In this document: positions 9,118 to 21,229 of the stretch, piece after piece
Layout: every line of letters begins with the position of its first letter
How positions within the stretch are numbered: the stretch's first letter is position 1
Source of the DNA: an uncultured Aquabacterium sp.
GTDB taxonomy: Bacteria; Pseudomonadota; Gammaproteobacteria; Burkholderiales; Burkholderiaceae_C
NCBI RefSeq assembly: GCF_947366995.1
Contig: NZ_CANBCC010000028.1
Coordinates: 1 to 44,821, forward strand
Direction of reading: 5' to 3'
DNA: 44,821 nt
Notes under the pieces: model-generated
What the model saw: the letters and a program-made list of their open reading frames with translations, nothing else
Databases searched by the model: none
Told to the model about the DNA's origin: nothing
Program-made: the position numbers and the translations under genes

Positions 9118-9129
9118 GTGGATGTCCAC
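9118..9129. promoter_or_regulatory. Palindrome between dctS and dctP, candidate DctR operator
   Basis: GTGGA-TG-TCCAC is a perfect 5-bp inverted repeat in the 170-bp divergent gap, 66 bp upstream of the dctP ATG. It is the clearest symmetric site in the gap and a reasonable candidate for response-regulator binding. No convincing sigma-54 (GG-N10-GC) element was found. Binding is inference. Confidence 0.35.
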
Positions 9130-9194
9130 AATTCTCTGGGCAGGGGTGCAGAAGGAACAATTCGTTTCACCACACCGATACGGAGACCATCCAC

Positions 9195-10223
9195 ATGATC
9201 CCCCGCTCTGCAACCAGCCTGCTGCGCCGCAGCCTCGTTACCCTGGCAGCCACGGCGGCCCTCGTGCCCGCCGCGTTCGCCCAGGCGCCCATCGTCATCA
9301 AGTTCAGCCACGTGGTGGCTCAAGACACGCCCAAGGGCAAGGGTGCCGAGTTCTTCGCCAAGCGCGCCGCGGAGCTGACCAAGGGCCGTGTGAAGGTGGA
9401 GGTCTACCCGAACAGCCAGCTTTACAAGGACAAGGAAGAGATGGAAGCGCTGCAACTGGGCTCCGTCCAGATGCTGGCCCCGTCGCTGTCGAAGTTCGCA
9501 CCGCTCGGCGTGAAGGAATTTGAAGCCTTCGACCTGCCCTTCATCTTCGACGACTACGCCGACCTGCATGCCGTCACCAACGGCCCGGTCGGCCAGAAGC
9601 TGCTGAAGAAGCTCGAGTCGCGCGGCATCACCGGCCTGGCCTACTGGGACAACGGCTTCAAGGTCATGTCGGCCAACAAGCCGCTCAAGAGCGTCGAGGA
9701 CTACAAGGGTGTGAAGATGCGCATCCAGTCGTCCAAGGTGCTGGACGCTCAGATGCGCGCTGTCGGCGCAGTGCCCCAGGTGCTGGCCTTCTCGGAAACC
9801 TACCAGGCCCTGCAGACCGGCGTGGTGGACGGCACCGAGAACCCGCCCTCGAACCTCTACACCCAGAAGATGCATGAGGTGCAAAAGCACCTGAGCGTCA
9901 CGAACCACGGCTACCTGGGTTACGCCGTCGTCGTGAACAAGAAGTTCTGGGATGGGCTGCCTGCCGACATCCGCGCCGCCCTGACCAAAGCCATGGCCGA
10001 CGCCACCAAGGTGGCCAACGACACCGCCTTCCAGGACAACCAGGACGCGCTGGCAAAGGTCAAGGCATCGGGCAAGACGACGATCCACCAGCCGACGATG
10101 GCCGAACGCTTCCTGCTGAAGAAGGCGATGTTCCCGGTGCATCAGCAGATGTCTTCGCGCATCGGCCAGGAAACGATCAGCGAGATCTACAAGACCACCA
10201 ACTTCGACCCGTCGAAGATGTGA
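9195..10223 (+). CDS. dctP: TRAP transporter solute-binding protein DctP
   Basis: A 342-residue periplasmic binding protein. A signal peptide is visible (twin basic start, hydrophobic core, ending 'VPAAFAQA'), then the mature start 'PIVIKFSHVVAQDTPKGKG', a hallmark of DctP/TRAP proteins. 'MRIQSSKVLDAQMRAVGAVP' contains the conserved arginine that binds the substrate carboxylate, and 'YQALQTGVVDGTENPP' is the family signature. It delivers C4-dicarboxylates or related organic acids to the DctQM membrane complex. ATG 9195 is preceded by GGAGA at proper spacing; upstream in-frame codons lie before this RBS and have no signal peptide. A strong terminator after the gene should make it more abundant than dctQM. 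Confidence 0.95.
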   Translation: MIPRSATSLLRRSLVTLAATAALVPAAFAQAPIVIKFSHVVAQDTPKGKGAEFFAKRAAELTKGRVKVEVYPNSQLYKDKEEMEALQLGSVQMLAPSLSKFAPLGVKEFEAFDLPFIFDDYADLHAVTNGPVGQKLLKKLESRGITGLAYWDNGFKVMSANKPLKSVEDYKGVKMRIQSSKVLDAQMRAVGAVPQVLAFSETYQALQTGVVDGTENPPSNLYTQKMHEVQKHLSVTNHGYLGYAVVVNKKFWDGLPADIRAALTKAMADATKVANDTAFQDNQDALAKVKASGKTTIHQPTMAERFLLKKAMFPVHQQMSSRIGQETISEIYKTTNFDPSKM

Positions 10224-10245
10224 TCCAGCCGGGCTGATCGCTGCT

Positions 10246-10276
10246 GGCCCACGTTGTCGACGTGGGCCATTTTTTT
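10246..10276 (+). terminator. Intrinsic terminator/attenuator between dctP and dctQ
   Basis: GGCCCACGT (10246-10254), a 5-nt loop TGTCG, ACGTGGGCC (10260-10268), then A and seven T (10270-10276). This is a near-ideal rho-independent terminator inside the operon. Partial read-through would give excess DctP over DctQM. Confidence 0.85.
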
Positions 10277-10309
10277 GAACTGTCACTGACTCATCCAAGG
10301 AGAGCCCGC

Positions 10310-10918
10310 ATGAAATGGCTCGATCACCTGGAGGAGTGGCTGATTGCGACCCTGATGGGTCTTGCCACCCTCATCATCTTCGTTTCCGTCGTCCACCGAT
10401 ACGCGGCGGGCTTCCACACCCCCCTGCAGGACTGGCTGCTGAGCCTGAACTTCGCGTGGGCGCAGGAAGCGACCATCTATCTCTTCGTCTGGATGGCCAA
10501 GTTCGGCGCCGCTTACGGCGTGCGCACCGGGATCCACGTGGGGGTCGACGTGCTGATCAACCAGCTTGCGCCGAACAACCGCAAGAAGTTCGTGCTGTTC
10601 GGTCTGCTGGCCGGTGCGCTCTTCACGGGTCTGGTCGCCACGATGGGCGCCGGCTTCGTGTGGCACAACGGCGCCAATTGGGCGTTCCACAACGCGTTCG
10701 GCCTCGACATGACCGACCTGATCGAAGGCCCGACCACGCCCGACCTGGAGTGGCCCACCTGGATCATCTATTCCGCCATCCCCCTGGGTTCTTCGCTGAT
10801 GTGCTTCCGCTTCCTTCAGGTTGCCTGGAACTTCACCAAGACCGGTGAATTGCCGCATCACGACCATGGCCACGTCGATGGCCTGGACGATGAAGACCCC
10901 GCCAACGCAAGCGCCTGA
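10310..10918 (+). CDS. dctQ: TRAP transporter small permease DctQ
   Basis: A 202-residue small membrane subunit of the TRAP transporter, expected to have four transmembrane helices. Helices are visible near residues 13-32 ('ATLMGLATLIIFVSVVHRY'), 45-65 ('FAWAQEATIYLFVWMAKFGA'), about 95-115 and 145-170. The 'WAQEATIYLFVWM' and 'YGVRTGIHVGVDVL' stretches are typical of DctQ. It pairs with DctM to form the sodium-coupled symporter. ATG 10310 follows AAGGAGAG at good spacing; the frame is open further upstream but there overlaps the terminator. The C-terminal tail is His/Asp-rich ('HHDHGHVDGLDDED'), an oddity that could bind metal or be neutral. dctM begins 11 bp downstream. Confidence 0.93.
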   Translation: MKWLDHLEEWLIATLMGLATLIIFVSVVHRYAAGFHTPLQDWLLSLNFAWAQEATIYLFVWMAKFGAAYGVRTGIHVGVDVLINQLAPNNRKKFVLFGLLAGALFTGLVATMGAGFVWHNGANWAFHNAFGLDMTDLIEGPTTPDLEWPTWIIYSAIPLGSSLMCFRFLQVAWNFTKTGELPHHDHGHVDGLDDEDPANASA

Positions 10919-10929
10919 GGAGTATCAAC

Positions 10930-12210
10930 GTGAGCGGCATCATCATCTTCGGGCTCCTGCTGGTTCTCATGCTGACCGGCATGCCCATCTCCATCTCCCT
11001 GGGCCTCACGGTCCTGACCTTCATCTTCGGGTTCACGGAAGTGCCCGTGGCGTCCGTGGCGCTGAAGTTGTTCACCGGCATCGAAAAGTTCGAGATCATG
11101 GCGATCCCGTTCTTCATCCTGGCGGGCAACTTCCTGACGCACGGCGGCGTGGCCAAGCGCATGATCAACTTTGCCACCAGCATGGTGGGTCACTGGTATG
11201 GCGGCCTGGGTCTGGCTGGCGTGCTGGCCTGTGCGCTGTTCGCCGCGGTGTCGGGCTCCTCGCCCGCCACGGTGGTGGCCATCGGCTCCATCCTGCTGCC
11301 GGCCATGGTCAAGGCAGGCTTCCCGAACAAGTTCGGTGCGGGCGTCATCACCACCTCCGGCGCACTGGGCATCCTGATCCCTCCGTCCATCGTGATGGTG
11401 ATGTATTCGGTGTCGACGAACACCTCGGTGGGCGCCCTGTTCATGGCAGGCGTGATCCCTGGCCTGATGCTGGCCGGCCTGCTGGGTTTCACGACCTGGT
11501 GGCGCGCACGCAAGTTCAACTACCCCCGCATGGCGAAGGCCACCTTTGCCCAGCGCATGAAGGCCCTGCGTGAATCCTTCTGGGGTCTGATGCTGATCGT
11601 CATCGTGATGGGCGGCATCTACACCGGCATGTTCACGCCGACCGAAGCCGCAGCCATGAGCGCCGTGTACGCCTTCATCATCGCCGTGTTCGTCTACAAG
11701 GACCTGAGCCTGAAGGACATCCCGCGCGTGCTGTTGAACTCGGCCAACATGAGCGCGATGCTGCTGTACATCATCACCAACGCGGTGCTGTTCAGCTTCG
11801 TGCTCGCCAACGAGAACATCCCGCAGCAACTGGCCGACTGGCTGGTGGGCATGGGCCTGGGCCCGATCGCCTTCCTGCTGGTGGTCAACATCCTGCTGCT
11901 GGTGGCCGGCAACTTCATGGAGCCGTCGTCGATCGTGCTGATCATGGCGCCGATCCTGTTCCCGGTCGCCGTCAAGCTGGGCATCGACCCTGTGCACTTC
12001 GGCATCCTGATCGTCGTGAACATGGAAGTGGGCATGTGCCATCCGCCGGTGGGTCTGAACCTGTATGTCGCCTCCGGCATCACGAAGATGGGCATCACCG
12101 AACTGACTGTGGCCGTCTGGCCGTGGCTGTTGACCATGTTGGGCTTCCTGGTTCTGGTCACCTACTACCCGCCGCTGTCGTTGTGGCTGCCAAATCTGCT
12201 TATGAAGTAA
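10930..12210 (+). CDS. dctM: TRAP transporter large permease DctM
   Basis: A 426-residue, highly hydrophobic large permease of the TRAP family (about 12 helices), the sodium-driven translocation subunit. Family landmarks include 'GMPISISLGLTV', 'EIMAIPFFILAGNFL', 'VSGSSPATVVAIGSI', 'GALGILIPPSI' and 'NMEVGMCHPPVGLNL'. The start is GTG at 10930, preceded by GAGGAG that overlaps the end of dctQ. A strong terminator follows 28 bp after the stop. With DctP and DctQ it makes a complete dicarboxylate-class TRAP system under probable DctSR control. Confidence 0.95.
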   Translation: MSGIIIFGLLLVLMLTGMPISISLGLTVLTFIFGFTEVPVASVALKLFTGIEKFEIMAIPFFILAGNFLTHGGVAKRMINFATSMVGHWYGGLGLAGVLACALFAAVSGSSPATVVAIGSILLPAMVKAGFPNKFGAGVITTSGALGILIPPSIVMVMYSVSTNTSVGALFMAGVIPGLMLAGLLGFTTWWRARKFNYPRMAKATFAQRMKALRESFWGLMLIVIVMGGIYTGMFTPTEAAAMSAVYAFIIAVFVYKDLSLKDIPRVLLNSANMSAMLLYIITNAVLFSFVLANENIPQQLADWLVGMGLGPIAFLLVVNILLLVAGNFMEPSSIVLIMAPILFPVAVKLGIDPVHFGILIVVNMEVGMCHPPVGLNLYVASGITKMGITELTVAVWPWLLTMLGFLVLVTYYPPLSLWLPNLLMK

Positions 12211-12237
12211 GCGACTGACGGTCCGCGGATCGTCCTC

Positions 12238-12272
12238 AGCCCCCTCGCCTCACCGGCCTGGGGGCTTTTTTT
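12238..12272 (+). terminator. Intrinsic terminator after dctM
   Basis: AGCCCCC (12238-12244) pairs with GGGGGCT (12260-12266), followed by a run of T to 12272. It closes the dctPQM operon just before the glycine riboswitch promoter. Confidence 0.85.
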
Positions 12273-12296
12273 CGTCGCCTCGAGCGGGTTTCACCT

Positions 12297-12302
12297 TACA
12301 AT
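12297..12302 (+). promoter_or_regulatory. Candidate -10 element of the gcvT riboswitch promoter
   Basis: TACAAT (5 of 6 to consensus) lies just upstream of the first aptamer, so transcription would begin near 12308, at the aptamer's 5' edge. The -35 region (near 12271-12280) is weak. Confidence 0.45.
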
Positions 12303-12307
12303 CCGCA

Positions 12308-12562
12308 ACAGCCAGGAGAGAACCCCCTTGAGGGGTCGCCGAAGGCGCAGGGCGGTTTTGGTCGCCCGAACGCTCAGGCAAAAGGACTGGCAAGCATGGT
12401 CATGGCATGGCGCCCTGACCATGATCCTCACTGGAGAGAGTCGGGCCGTCGTCATCCCATATGACGTGCGCAGCCAGGCCACCGAAGGGGCAAGCCCGAA
12501 CCGCACCGGCCAGCCGGCGCGATGGGTCAATCTCTCAGGTAAAGCGGACAGGGAGGGCAGCA
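12308..12562 (+). promoter_or_regulatory. Tandem glycine riboswitch (gcvT leader)
   Basis: Two glycine-aptamer cores stand in series upstream of gcvT. Aptamer I (about 12310-12390) shows 'CAGGAGAGA', 'CGCCGAAGG' and 'GCTCAGGCAAAAGGAC'. Aptamer II (about 12429-12560) shows 'CTGGAGAGAGTC', 'CCACCGAAGGGGCAAG' and 'TCTCAGGTAAAGCGGACAGG'. These are the conserved boxes of the gcvT RNA element, which turns on glycine cleavage genes when glycine is abundant. No U-rich terminator lies between aptamer II and the gcvT ATG. A small hairpin (CCGGC/GCCGG, 12628-12644) ends 8 nt before the ATG, so translational control is more likely than termination; that point is inference. The 442-bp gap between dctM and gcvT is otherwise explained by the terminator and promoter listed separately. 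Confidence 0.93.
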
Positions 12563-12652
12563 CCCGGCACACGCCAGCCGGCCATGTGGCCAGAAAGCGC
12601 GCGTCGGGACGATTGGATTGCCCTCTACCGGCCTCGCAAGCCGGCTCTTGCC

Positions 12653-13780
12653 ATGTCCGCAGACACCGCCGCCCCGCTGCTCAAGACCCCGCTGCATGCC
12701 CTGCATGTCGAATTCGGCGCCAAGATGGTCCCGTTCGGCGGCTATGACATGCCTGTGCAGTACGCCACCGGCATCCTTGCCGAACACCGCCACGTGCGCA
12801 CCGCCGCCGGCCTGTTCGACGTCTCGCACATGGGTCAGGTCACCCTCGCTGGCGCAGAAGCCGATGTGGCTTTGGAAACGCTGGTGCCTGTCGACATCGT
12901 CGGCCTCGCCCCGTTCAAACAGCGCTACGCCCTGTTCACCAACGACCAGGGCGGCATCCTCGACGACCTGATGGTCACGCGCCGCGAAAACGACCTGTTC
13001 CTTGTCGTGAACGCCGCTTGCAAGGCGCAGGACATCGCCCACCTGCAGGCCCGCATCGGCCAGCGCTGCACCGTCACCCCCCTGCCCGACCAGGCCCTGC
13101 TGGCGCTGCAAGGCCCGCAGGCCGCCACGGCCCTGGCCCGCCTGAACCCCGCCGTGCAGCAACTGGTCTTCATGACCGGCGCCCACGTTGTGCTGGACGG
13201 CATCGACTGCTTCGCAACGCGCTCGGGCTACACCGGCGAAGACGGTTTCGAGATCTCCGTGCCCGCCGACAAGGCCGAGCAACTGGCGCGTGCGCTGCTT
13301 GCCCAGCCTGAAGTCAAGCCCATCGGCCTGGGCGCCCGCGACACGCTGCGCCTGGAAGCAGGCCTGTGCCTGTACGGCCACGACATCGACACCACCACCA
13401 CGCCGGTGGAGGCCTCGCTGACCTGGGCCATCCAGAAGGTGCGCCGTGCCGGTGGCGACCGTGCTGGCGGCTACCCCGGCGCTGCCGTGATCGACACCCA
13501 CTTCGCCCAGGGCACCCAGCGCAAGCGCGTGGGCCTGATCAGCACCGAGCGCATGCCCGTGCGTGAAGGCGCCCGCGTCGTCACCGAAGACGGCACCGAC
13601 ATCGGCGTGGTCACCAGCGGCTCCATCGGCCCGACCGTGAACCAGCCCGTGGCACTGGCCTACCTGGCCACCCCGCACGCCGCCGTCGGCACCGCCGTTT
13701 ACGCCGTGGTGCGCGACAAGCGCGTCGCCATGACCGTCAGCCCGCTGCCCTTCGCGCCGCACCGCTACCACCGCGGTTGA
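12653..13780 (+). CDS. gcvT: Glycine cleavage system aminomethyltransferase (T protein)
   Basis: A 375-residue T protein that moves the methylene group from aminomethyl-lipoyl-H protein to tetrahydrofolate and releases ammonia. Landmarks are '[20 protein letters not shown]', '[17 protein letters not shown]', '[14 protein letters not shown]' and '[21 protein letters not shown]'. The frame is open upstream to 12461, but that region is the riboswitch; ATG 12653 aligns with the family N-terminus. It has no obvious Shine-Dalgarno sequence, and a hairpin occupies that position. gcvH follows after 110 bp and gcvP after a further 121 bp on the same strand. Confidence 0.96.
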   Translation: MSADTAAPLLKTPLHALHVEFGAKMVPFGGYDMPVQYATGILAEHRHVRTAAGLFDVSHMGQVTLAGAEADVALETLVPVDIVGLAPFKQRYALFTNDQGGILDDLMVTRRENDLFLVVNAACKAQDIAHLQARIGQRCTVTPLPDQALLALQGPQAATALARLNPAVQQLVFMTGAHVVLDGIDCFATRSGYTGEDGFEISVPADKAEQLARALLAQPEVKPIGLGARDTLRLEAGLCLYGHDIDTTTTPVEASLTWAIQKVRRAGGDRAGGYPGAAVIDTHFAQGTQRKRVGLISTERMPVREGARVVTEDGTDIGVVTSGSIGPTVNQPVALAYLATPHAAVGTAVYAVVRDKRVAMTVSPLPFAPHRYHRG

Positions 13781-13890
13781 GCCACCCGGGCGATGCGCCC
13801 GCGCGCCCGTCAGGCCTGAGATACTGACGCCCGTTCGGCACACCCGGGCTCTGCCCATTCCTCATTTTTCTGCATTCAAAGGACCACACC

Positions 13891-14265
13891 ATGTCCCTCA
13901 AGTACACCCCCGACCACGAGTGGCTGAAGATCGAAGCCGACGGCACCGCCATCGTCGGCATCACCCACCACGCCCAGGACGCCCTGGGTGACGTGGTCTT
14001 CGTCGACCTGCCCGCCGTGGGCACCACCTGCAACGCCAAGGACGTCGCCGGTGTGGTCGAGTCCGTCAAGGCCGCTGCCGACGTCTACATGCCGCTGACC
14101 GGCGAAATCGTCGAAGTCAACGAAGGCCTGCGAGACGACCCCGCCCTGGCCAACACCGATCCGCTGGGCGCCGGCTGGTTCTTCAAGGTCAAGCTGGCCA
14201 ACCCGGCCGAAGCCGACGCCCTGATGGACGAAACCGCCTACGACGCTCTGCTGAAGAACGCCTGA
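13891..14265 (+). CDS. gcvH: Glycine cleavage system H protein
   Basis: A 124-residue lipoyl carrier that shuttles the aminomethyl group between the P, T and L proteins. The lipoylation site is K60 in '[20 protein letters not shown]', in the expected hairpin turn. The N-terminus '[20 protein letters not shown]' is typical. Length matches the family (about 125-130). It lies between gcvT and gcvP, and the gap to gcvP is full of hairpins. Confidence 0.97.
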   Translation: MSLKYTPDHEWLKIEADGTAIVGITHHAQDALGDVVFVDLPAVGTTCNAKDVAGVVESVKAAADVYMPLTGEIVEVNEGLRDDPALANTDPLGAGWFFKVKLANPAEADALMDETAYDALLKNA

Positions 14266-14273
14266 GGCACGCC

Positions 14274-14369
14274 GCGGGGCCGAACACCCCGCGCTGCTGC
14301 TTGAACCGGTCTGCCCGCTGTGCCTCGCGCGGCAGACCGACCTGATCCCCGCCCGGCTGGCTGCCGGGC
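14274..14369 (+). other. Three consecutive GC-rich hairpins between gcvH and gcvP
   Basis: Hairpin 1: GCGGGG (14274-14279) with CCCCGC (14287-14292). Hairpin 2: CGGTCTGCC (14307-14315) with GGCAGACCG (14331-14339). Hairpin 3: GCCCGGC (14351-14357) with GCCGGGC (14363-14369). None is followed by a T-run, so they are not intrinsic terminators. They fill most of the 121-bp gap and may affect mRNA processing, stability or gcvP translation. Confidence 0.6.
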
Positions 14370-14386
14370 CACCGCCGCCGAACGCC

Positions 14387-17290
<2,904 letters not shown>

Positions 17291-17450
17291 CCAAAAGCCC
17301 GAGGTGTTGACCCGGAATTGAATTGCCACTACGCCGGTGTGCGGCGACAGTGGCGTTCAACAGGCGTCGGCCCCGGGCTCACTGGCGCCCCTGGCATGCG
17401 AGCCCGATCAGCAGCGCGCCGCCCCTCGAAGGGCGTGCCGGGAGGGCCTG

Positions 17451-20198
17451 ATGTCGGGAGCCGTACCGCCTGCCGTTGGTCTTCATGGCCTCCGGCCCAC
17501 CGTGCCAGTGGCCCGCGCCGAGCCGGCCTTCGATCAGGACGCCCTGCTTTATGCGCTGAACCAGGCCGTCACCGGCATCTGGCAGTGGGACACCGAAAGC
17601 AACGTCAACATCTGGTCGGACGCCGTCTGGCGACTGTACGGCCTCGACATCGACACCTACCCGCCATGCTTTGACAGCTGGCTCATCAGCCTGCACCCCG
17701 ACGACCGGGATGACGCATGCGCGGCCGTGCGGCAAGCCTCTGCCCGACGACAGGCCTTCGAGCTCACCTGGCGCACAAACCCTGCACACGGCCCGGTGCG
17801 CTGGCTGCTCGCGAGGGGCCAGCCCGCTGATCGCCTCGGTGCCCTGCTCTACACCGGAGTCGTGCTCGACATCACTGAGCGGCGCGAGGCGGAGATCGCA
17901 CTGCAGGCACTGAACGCCACGCTGGAGCAACGCGTCGCCGAACGGACCGCCGCGCTGTCGGACCACCAGCACCGCCTGCAGCACATCCTCGACGGCATCC
18001 CGGGCATGGTGGGTTACTGGGGGCGGGATTTCTGCAATCGCTTCGCGAACCATGCGTACCTGGAGTGGTTTGGCAAGACGCCGCAGGAGCTTGTCGGACT
18101 GCACATCCGCGACCTGCTCGGGGACGAGCTCTTCGAGCGCAATCGCCCCTTCATGGAGGCGGCACTGCGCGGCGAAGCGCAGTGTTTCGAGCGGGACATG
18201 CGCACGCGCCGCGGCGAACTCCGCCACTGCCAGGCGCACTACCTGCCCGATTGGCGCGAGGGCGAGGTCCAAGGTTTCGTCGTCATGGTGTTCGACATCA
18301 GCGACGCGAAGGCGGCCCGGCAGTCCGCAGAGTCAGCCAATCAGGCCAAGAGCGTGTTTCTCGCCAACATCAGCCACGAGTTGCGTACACCGCTGAACGC
18401 CATCTTCGGACTGGCGCAGATGGGCGCCCGCCAGCCGGGCTCCGACGCCGCCCGCGGCACCTTCGAGCAGATTCTGGCCACAGGCAAGCATCTGCTCGCG
18501 CTCATCAACGACGTGCTCGATTTTTCCCGGATCGAAGCCGGCAAGATGTCCATTCATGACGGCGACATCGACCTGGCGCAATTGCTGGACCACGTGCTAT
18601 CCATGTGCACCACCCAGGCCGAAGCCAAGGGCCTGGCGATGCTGCTCAGCGATGCGCCCGATGTGCCGGGCCACTTCCGAGGCGACTTCACCCGCTGCGC
18701 CCAGATCCTGCTGAACCTCGTCAGCAACGCCATCAAGTTCACAGACCAGGGCATGGTCCACGTGGACGTCGATGCCAGCAACGCCACCCTGCGCCTCACG
18801 GTGCGCGACACCGGCATCGGCATCCCGCCTGAAGCACAGGACAGGCTCTTCCAGCCCTTCGAACAGATCCACATCGACGAAAGCCGTCGGGAAAGCAGCA
18901 CAGGCCTGGGTCTGGCGATCAGTCAGCGGCTGGCGCAGCTGATGGGTGGCAACATCACGCTCTCCTCCGGCTCCGGCCAGGGCAGCACGTTCACCTTCTC
19001 GCTGCCCTTGCGCTCCCCCCAACCGGTCGACTGGCGCCCCTTGCGCAATCTGGTGGTCTGGCGGCACGACCGGATTGCGCTGCAGCGTCTGCACCACTTG
19101 CTTCAGGCACGCGAGCCGCAGATGCTGCTGGTCAGCGACCTCCCACCTGCAACGCAAGCGCCCCAGGCCCTGCTGCTCGAAGTCGACCAGCTCCTGCGCG
19201 CACCGCCTGCCGCGCTCGAGTCGCTGGCCCGTCAAGGCTGCAAGCTGCTCGTCGTCGGCACCTCCAGCACGCCCCCTTCCCTGCCGCCGCACACCGCGGG
19301 CGCCACCCGCGTGATCGCTCCCCCGCTGAGCCCGCTTCGGGTGCTGCGCGCGCTGCAGCAGGCCGACATTGCGCCGCCGCCACAGGCCGGGCGCCCTCGG
19401 CTCGAGGGCCTGCAGATCCTGGCCGCTGAAGACAACGCGGTGAACCGGCTCGTGCTGGAGCAGATGCTCATTCAGGAAGGTGCATCGGTTCACTTTGCCG
19501 GCGACGGCCTGCAGGCGCTCGAGCTGGTTCGCGCCCATGGCGCCGAGCACTTCGACCTCGTCCTGTGCGACATCCAGATGCCTTTGATGGACGGCTACGA
19601 AACCACGCAGGCGCTCGCGCGCCTCGCCCCCGGCCTGCCGGTGGTCGGCCTGACGGCACATGCCTTCCAGGCGGCGCGCGAACGTGCGCTTCAGGCTGGC
19701 ATGGTCGACTACGTCACCAAACCCTACCTGATGACCCCGCTGGTGGAGGCCGTGCTGAGGCATGCGCGACGCAAGCCGACCCCCACAGCCGTCGACGCGC
19801 CAGCCATCATGGACACACCATCGCGGCCCGCCCGACCGGCCAATGTGGACGCCAACGCCGCCGCCTTCTGGAGCCACTACGCGCCCCAGCCCGCACTGCG
19901 CACCCGGCTGGTGGAAGCGCTCAGCCACACCGTCCCCGAACTGATCAACCAGCTTGAAGCCGCGCTCGCCTCCCAGGATCCCGAGGCCCTCGGCAGGGTC
20001 CTGCACAACGTCAAGGGCACCGGCCTGAACCTTCACGCCCCGATGCTCACGGCGCAGGCCATCACCGGGCTCACCCAGGCGCGCTCACAAGTGCCCGACA
20101 TGTGGGACACGGCGCGCGAATTGATTGGCTCACTGAAGAGCCTGATGGCGGCACTGCAGCAACTGCATGCCGCCGAAACACCGCGGGCGGATCAGTAG
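17451..20198 (+). CDS. Soluble hybrid histidine kinase (PAS-PAS-HisKA-HATPase-REC-HPt)
   Basis: A 915-residue hybrid kinase with no transmembrane helix, so probably cytoplasmic. Order of domains: PAS (about 25-145, '[20 protein letters not shown]'), a short coiled linker, a second PAS (about 170-290), and HisKA with H309 ('[16 protein letters not shown]'). The ATPase domain has N-box 'NLVSNAIKF', 'DTGIGIP' and 'STGLGLAIS'. A degenerate segment precedes a receiver with D707 ('[13 protein letters not shown]'), and a C-terminal HPt carries H852 ('[10 protein letters not shown]'). It holds the whole His-Asp-His relay but has no response regulator beside it, so the final output is unknown. ATG 17451 is preceded by GGAGGG; the frame is open to GTG 17337 without an RBS. 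Its 3' end overlaps convergent ppsR by 7 bp. Confidence 0.9.
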   Translation: MSGAVPPAVGLHGLRPTVPVARAEPAFDQDALLYALNQAVTGIWQWDTESNVNIWSDAVWRLYGLDIDTYPPCFDSWLISLHPDDRDDACAAVRQASARRQAFELTWRTNPAHGPVRWLLARGQPADRLGALLYTGVVLDITERREAEIALQALNATLEQRVAERTAALSDHQHRLQHILDGIPGMVGYWGRDFCNRFANHAYLEWFGKTPQELVGLHIRDLLGDELFERNRPFMEAALRGEAQCFERDMRTRRGELRHCQAHYLPDWREGEVQGFVVMVFDISDAKAARQSAESANQAKSVFLANISHELRTPLNAIFGLAQMGARQPGSDAARGTFEQILATGKHLLALINDVLDFSRIEAGKMSIHDGDIDLAQLLDHVLSMCTTQAEAKGLAMLLSDAPDVPGHFRGDFTRCAQILLNLVSNAIKFTDQGMVHVDVDASNATLRLTVRDTGIGIPPEAQDRLFQPFEQIHIDESRRESSTGLGLAISQRLAQLMGGNITLSSGSGQGSTFTFSLPLRSPQPVDWRPLRNLVVWRHDRIALQRLHHLLQAREPQMLLVSDLPPATQAPQALLLEVDQLLRAPPAALESLARQGCKLLVVGTSSTPPSLPPHTAGATRVIAPPLSPLRVLRALQQADIAPPPQAGRPRLEGLQILAAEDNAVNRLVLEQMLIQEGASVHFAGDGLQALELVRAHGAEHFDLVLCDIQMPLMDGYETTQALARLAPGLPVVGLTAHAFQAARERALQAGMVDYVTKPYLMTPLVEAVLRHARRKPTPTAVDAPAIMDTPSRPARPANVDANAAAFWSHYAPQPALRTRLVEALSHTVPELINQLEAALASQDPEALGRVLHNVKGTGLNLHAPMLTAQAITGLTQARSQVPDMWDTARELIGSLKSLMAALQQLHAAETPRADQ

Positions 20199-21010
20199 AT
20201 CAACCGATCAGGCCGCAGGTCGCGCAGGATGGTCGTGGCGATCTCTTCGATCGACTTGTGCGTGGACGACAGCCAGGAAATGCCCTCACGCCGCATCATC
20301 GACTCGGCGGCCTGCACCTCGATCCGGCAGTTCTGCAGCGCCGCGTAGCGGCTGCCAGGGCGGCGCTCATTGCGAATCTGGCTGAGGCGCTCGGGGTCGA
20401 TGGTGAGCCCGAAGCACTTCTTCTTGTACGGCTTGAGCATGCTCGGCAGAAAGCCGCGGTCGAAGTCTTCCGGAATCAGCGGCACGTTGGCCGCCTTGAT
20501 GCCGTGTTGCATCGCCAGGTACAGCGACGTCGGCGTCTTGCCGCAACGGCTCACCCCAACCAGCACCACATCGGCCGTCTCCAGGTTCCGCGACGACTGG
20601 CCATCGTCGTGCTCCAGCGCGAAGTTGATCGCATCGATGCGGTCGTTGTACTCACGATCCTGGCTGGCATCGCTGAAGCGCCCCACGCGGTGGTTCGACT
20701 TCATGTTGAACTCGTGCTCGAGCGGCTCCACGAAGGTCTTGATCACATCGAAGACCTTACCCTGACATCCCTTGAGGATGTCGAGCACCTCGTCGTTGGC
20801 GAGCGTCGTGAACACGATGGCCCGCTTGCCTTCGCGGATGCAGGCGGTGTTGATCTCGCGCACCACCTGATGCGCCTTGTCCACCGTGTCGATGAACGGT
20901 CTCCGCACATGGCGCGGCTTGATCGCGAACTGCGCCAGGATGGAGTTGCCCATGGTTTCGGCCGTGATGCCGGTGCCATCGGACACGAAGAAAACGCTGC
21001 GATCACTCAT
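20192..21010 (-). CDS. ppsR: PEP synthase regulatory kinase/pyrophosphorylase (PpsR)
   Basis: A 272-residue DUF299-family protein that reversibly phosphorylates PEP synthase on a threonine next to its catalytic histidine: ADP-dependent inactivation and phosphate-dependent reactivation. The N-terminus '[20 protein letters not shown]' and the P-loop '[13 protein letters not shown]' (152-164) are diagnostic. ATG 21010 gives the family N-terminus; the 43 further upstream in-frame codons are spurious. It diverges from ppsA, its target, across 219 bp, and converges on the hybrid kinase with a 7-bp overlap. Confidence 0.95.
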   Translation of the reverse strand: MSDRSVFFVSDGTGITAETMGNSILAQFAIKPRHVRRPFIDTVDKAHQVVREINTACIREGKRAIVFTTLANDEVLDILKGCQGKVFDVIKTFVEPLEHEFNMKSNHRVGRFSDASQDREYNDRIDAINFALEHDDGQSSRNLETADVVLVGVSRCGKTPTSLYLAMQHGIKAANVPLIPEDFDRGFLPSMLKPYKKKCFGLTIDPERLSQIRNERRPGSRYAALQNCRIEVQAAESMMRREGISWLSSTHKSIEEIATTILRDLRPDRLIY

Positions 21011-21229
21011 GACAGAACGCGCCGTGGGGCTGCGGCCCCACGGACAAAGGGCCCAAAAACCCACATTCTGCCTCCGCCAGGCGTGCCAGCCCCCTACAAT
21101 CTCGCCCATCTGGTGCACAACACCGGTGAAGGCCCACAAGAATCAAAGGCTTACGCACAACGTGAGCCCCATTACAGGCCTCGCTCCGGCGGTGTACCGA
21201 CCCATTTTTTTACCATCCGGAGCTTTGTC

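Noticed and set aside
9130-9160. Sigma-54 promoter upstream of dctP
   Set aside because: TGGGCAGGGGTGCA looks similar, but the GG to GC distance is 7-8 rather than 10.
9105-9194. Extended N-terminus for DctP
   Set aside because: The signal peptide and SD place the start at 9195; upstream codons cross the regulatory palindrome.
17307-17335. Promoter TTGACC-N17-TACGCC ahead of the hybrid kinase
   Set aside because: The -35 is good, but the -10 matches at too few positions in GC-rich DNA to list as a feature.
20102-21229. N-terminal extension of ppsA
   Set aside because: The extension is antisense to ppsR, and the PEP synthase family N-terminus and an SD are at 21230.
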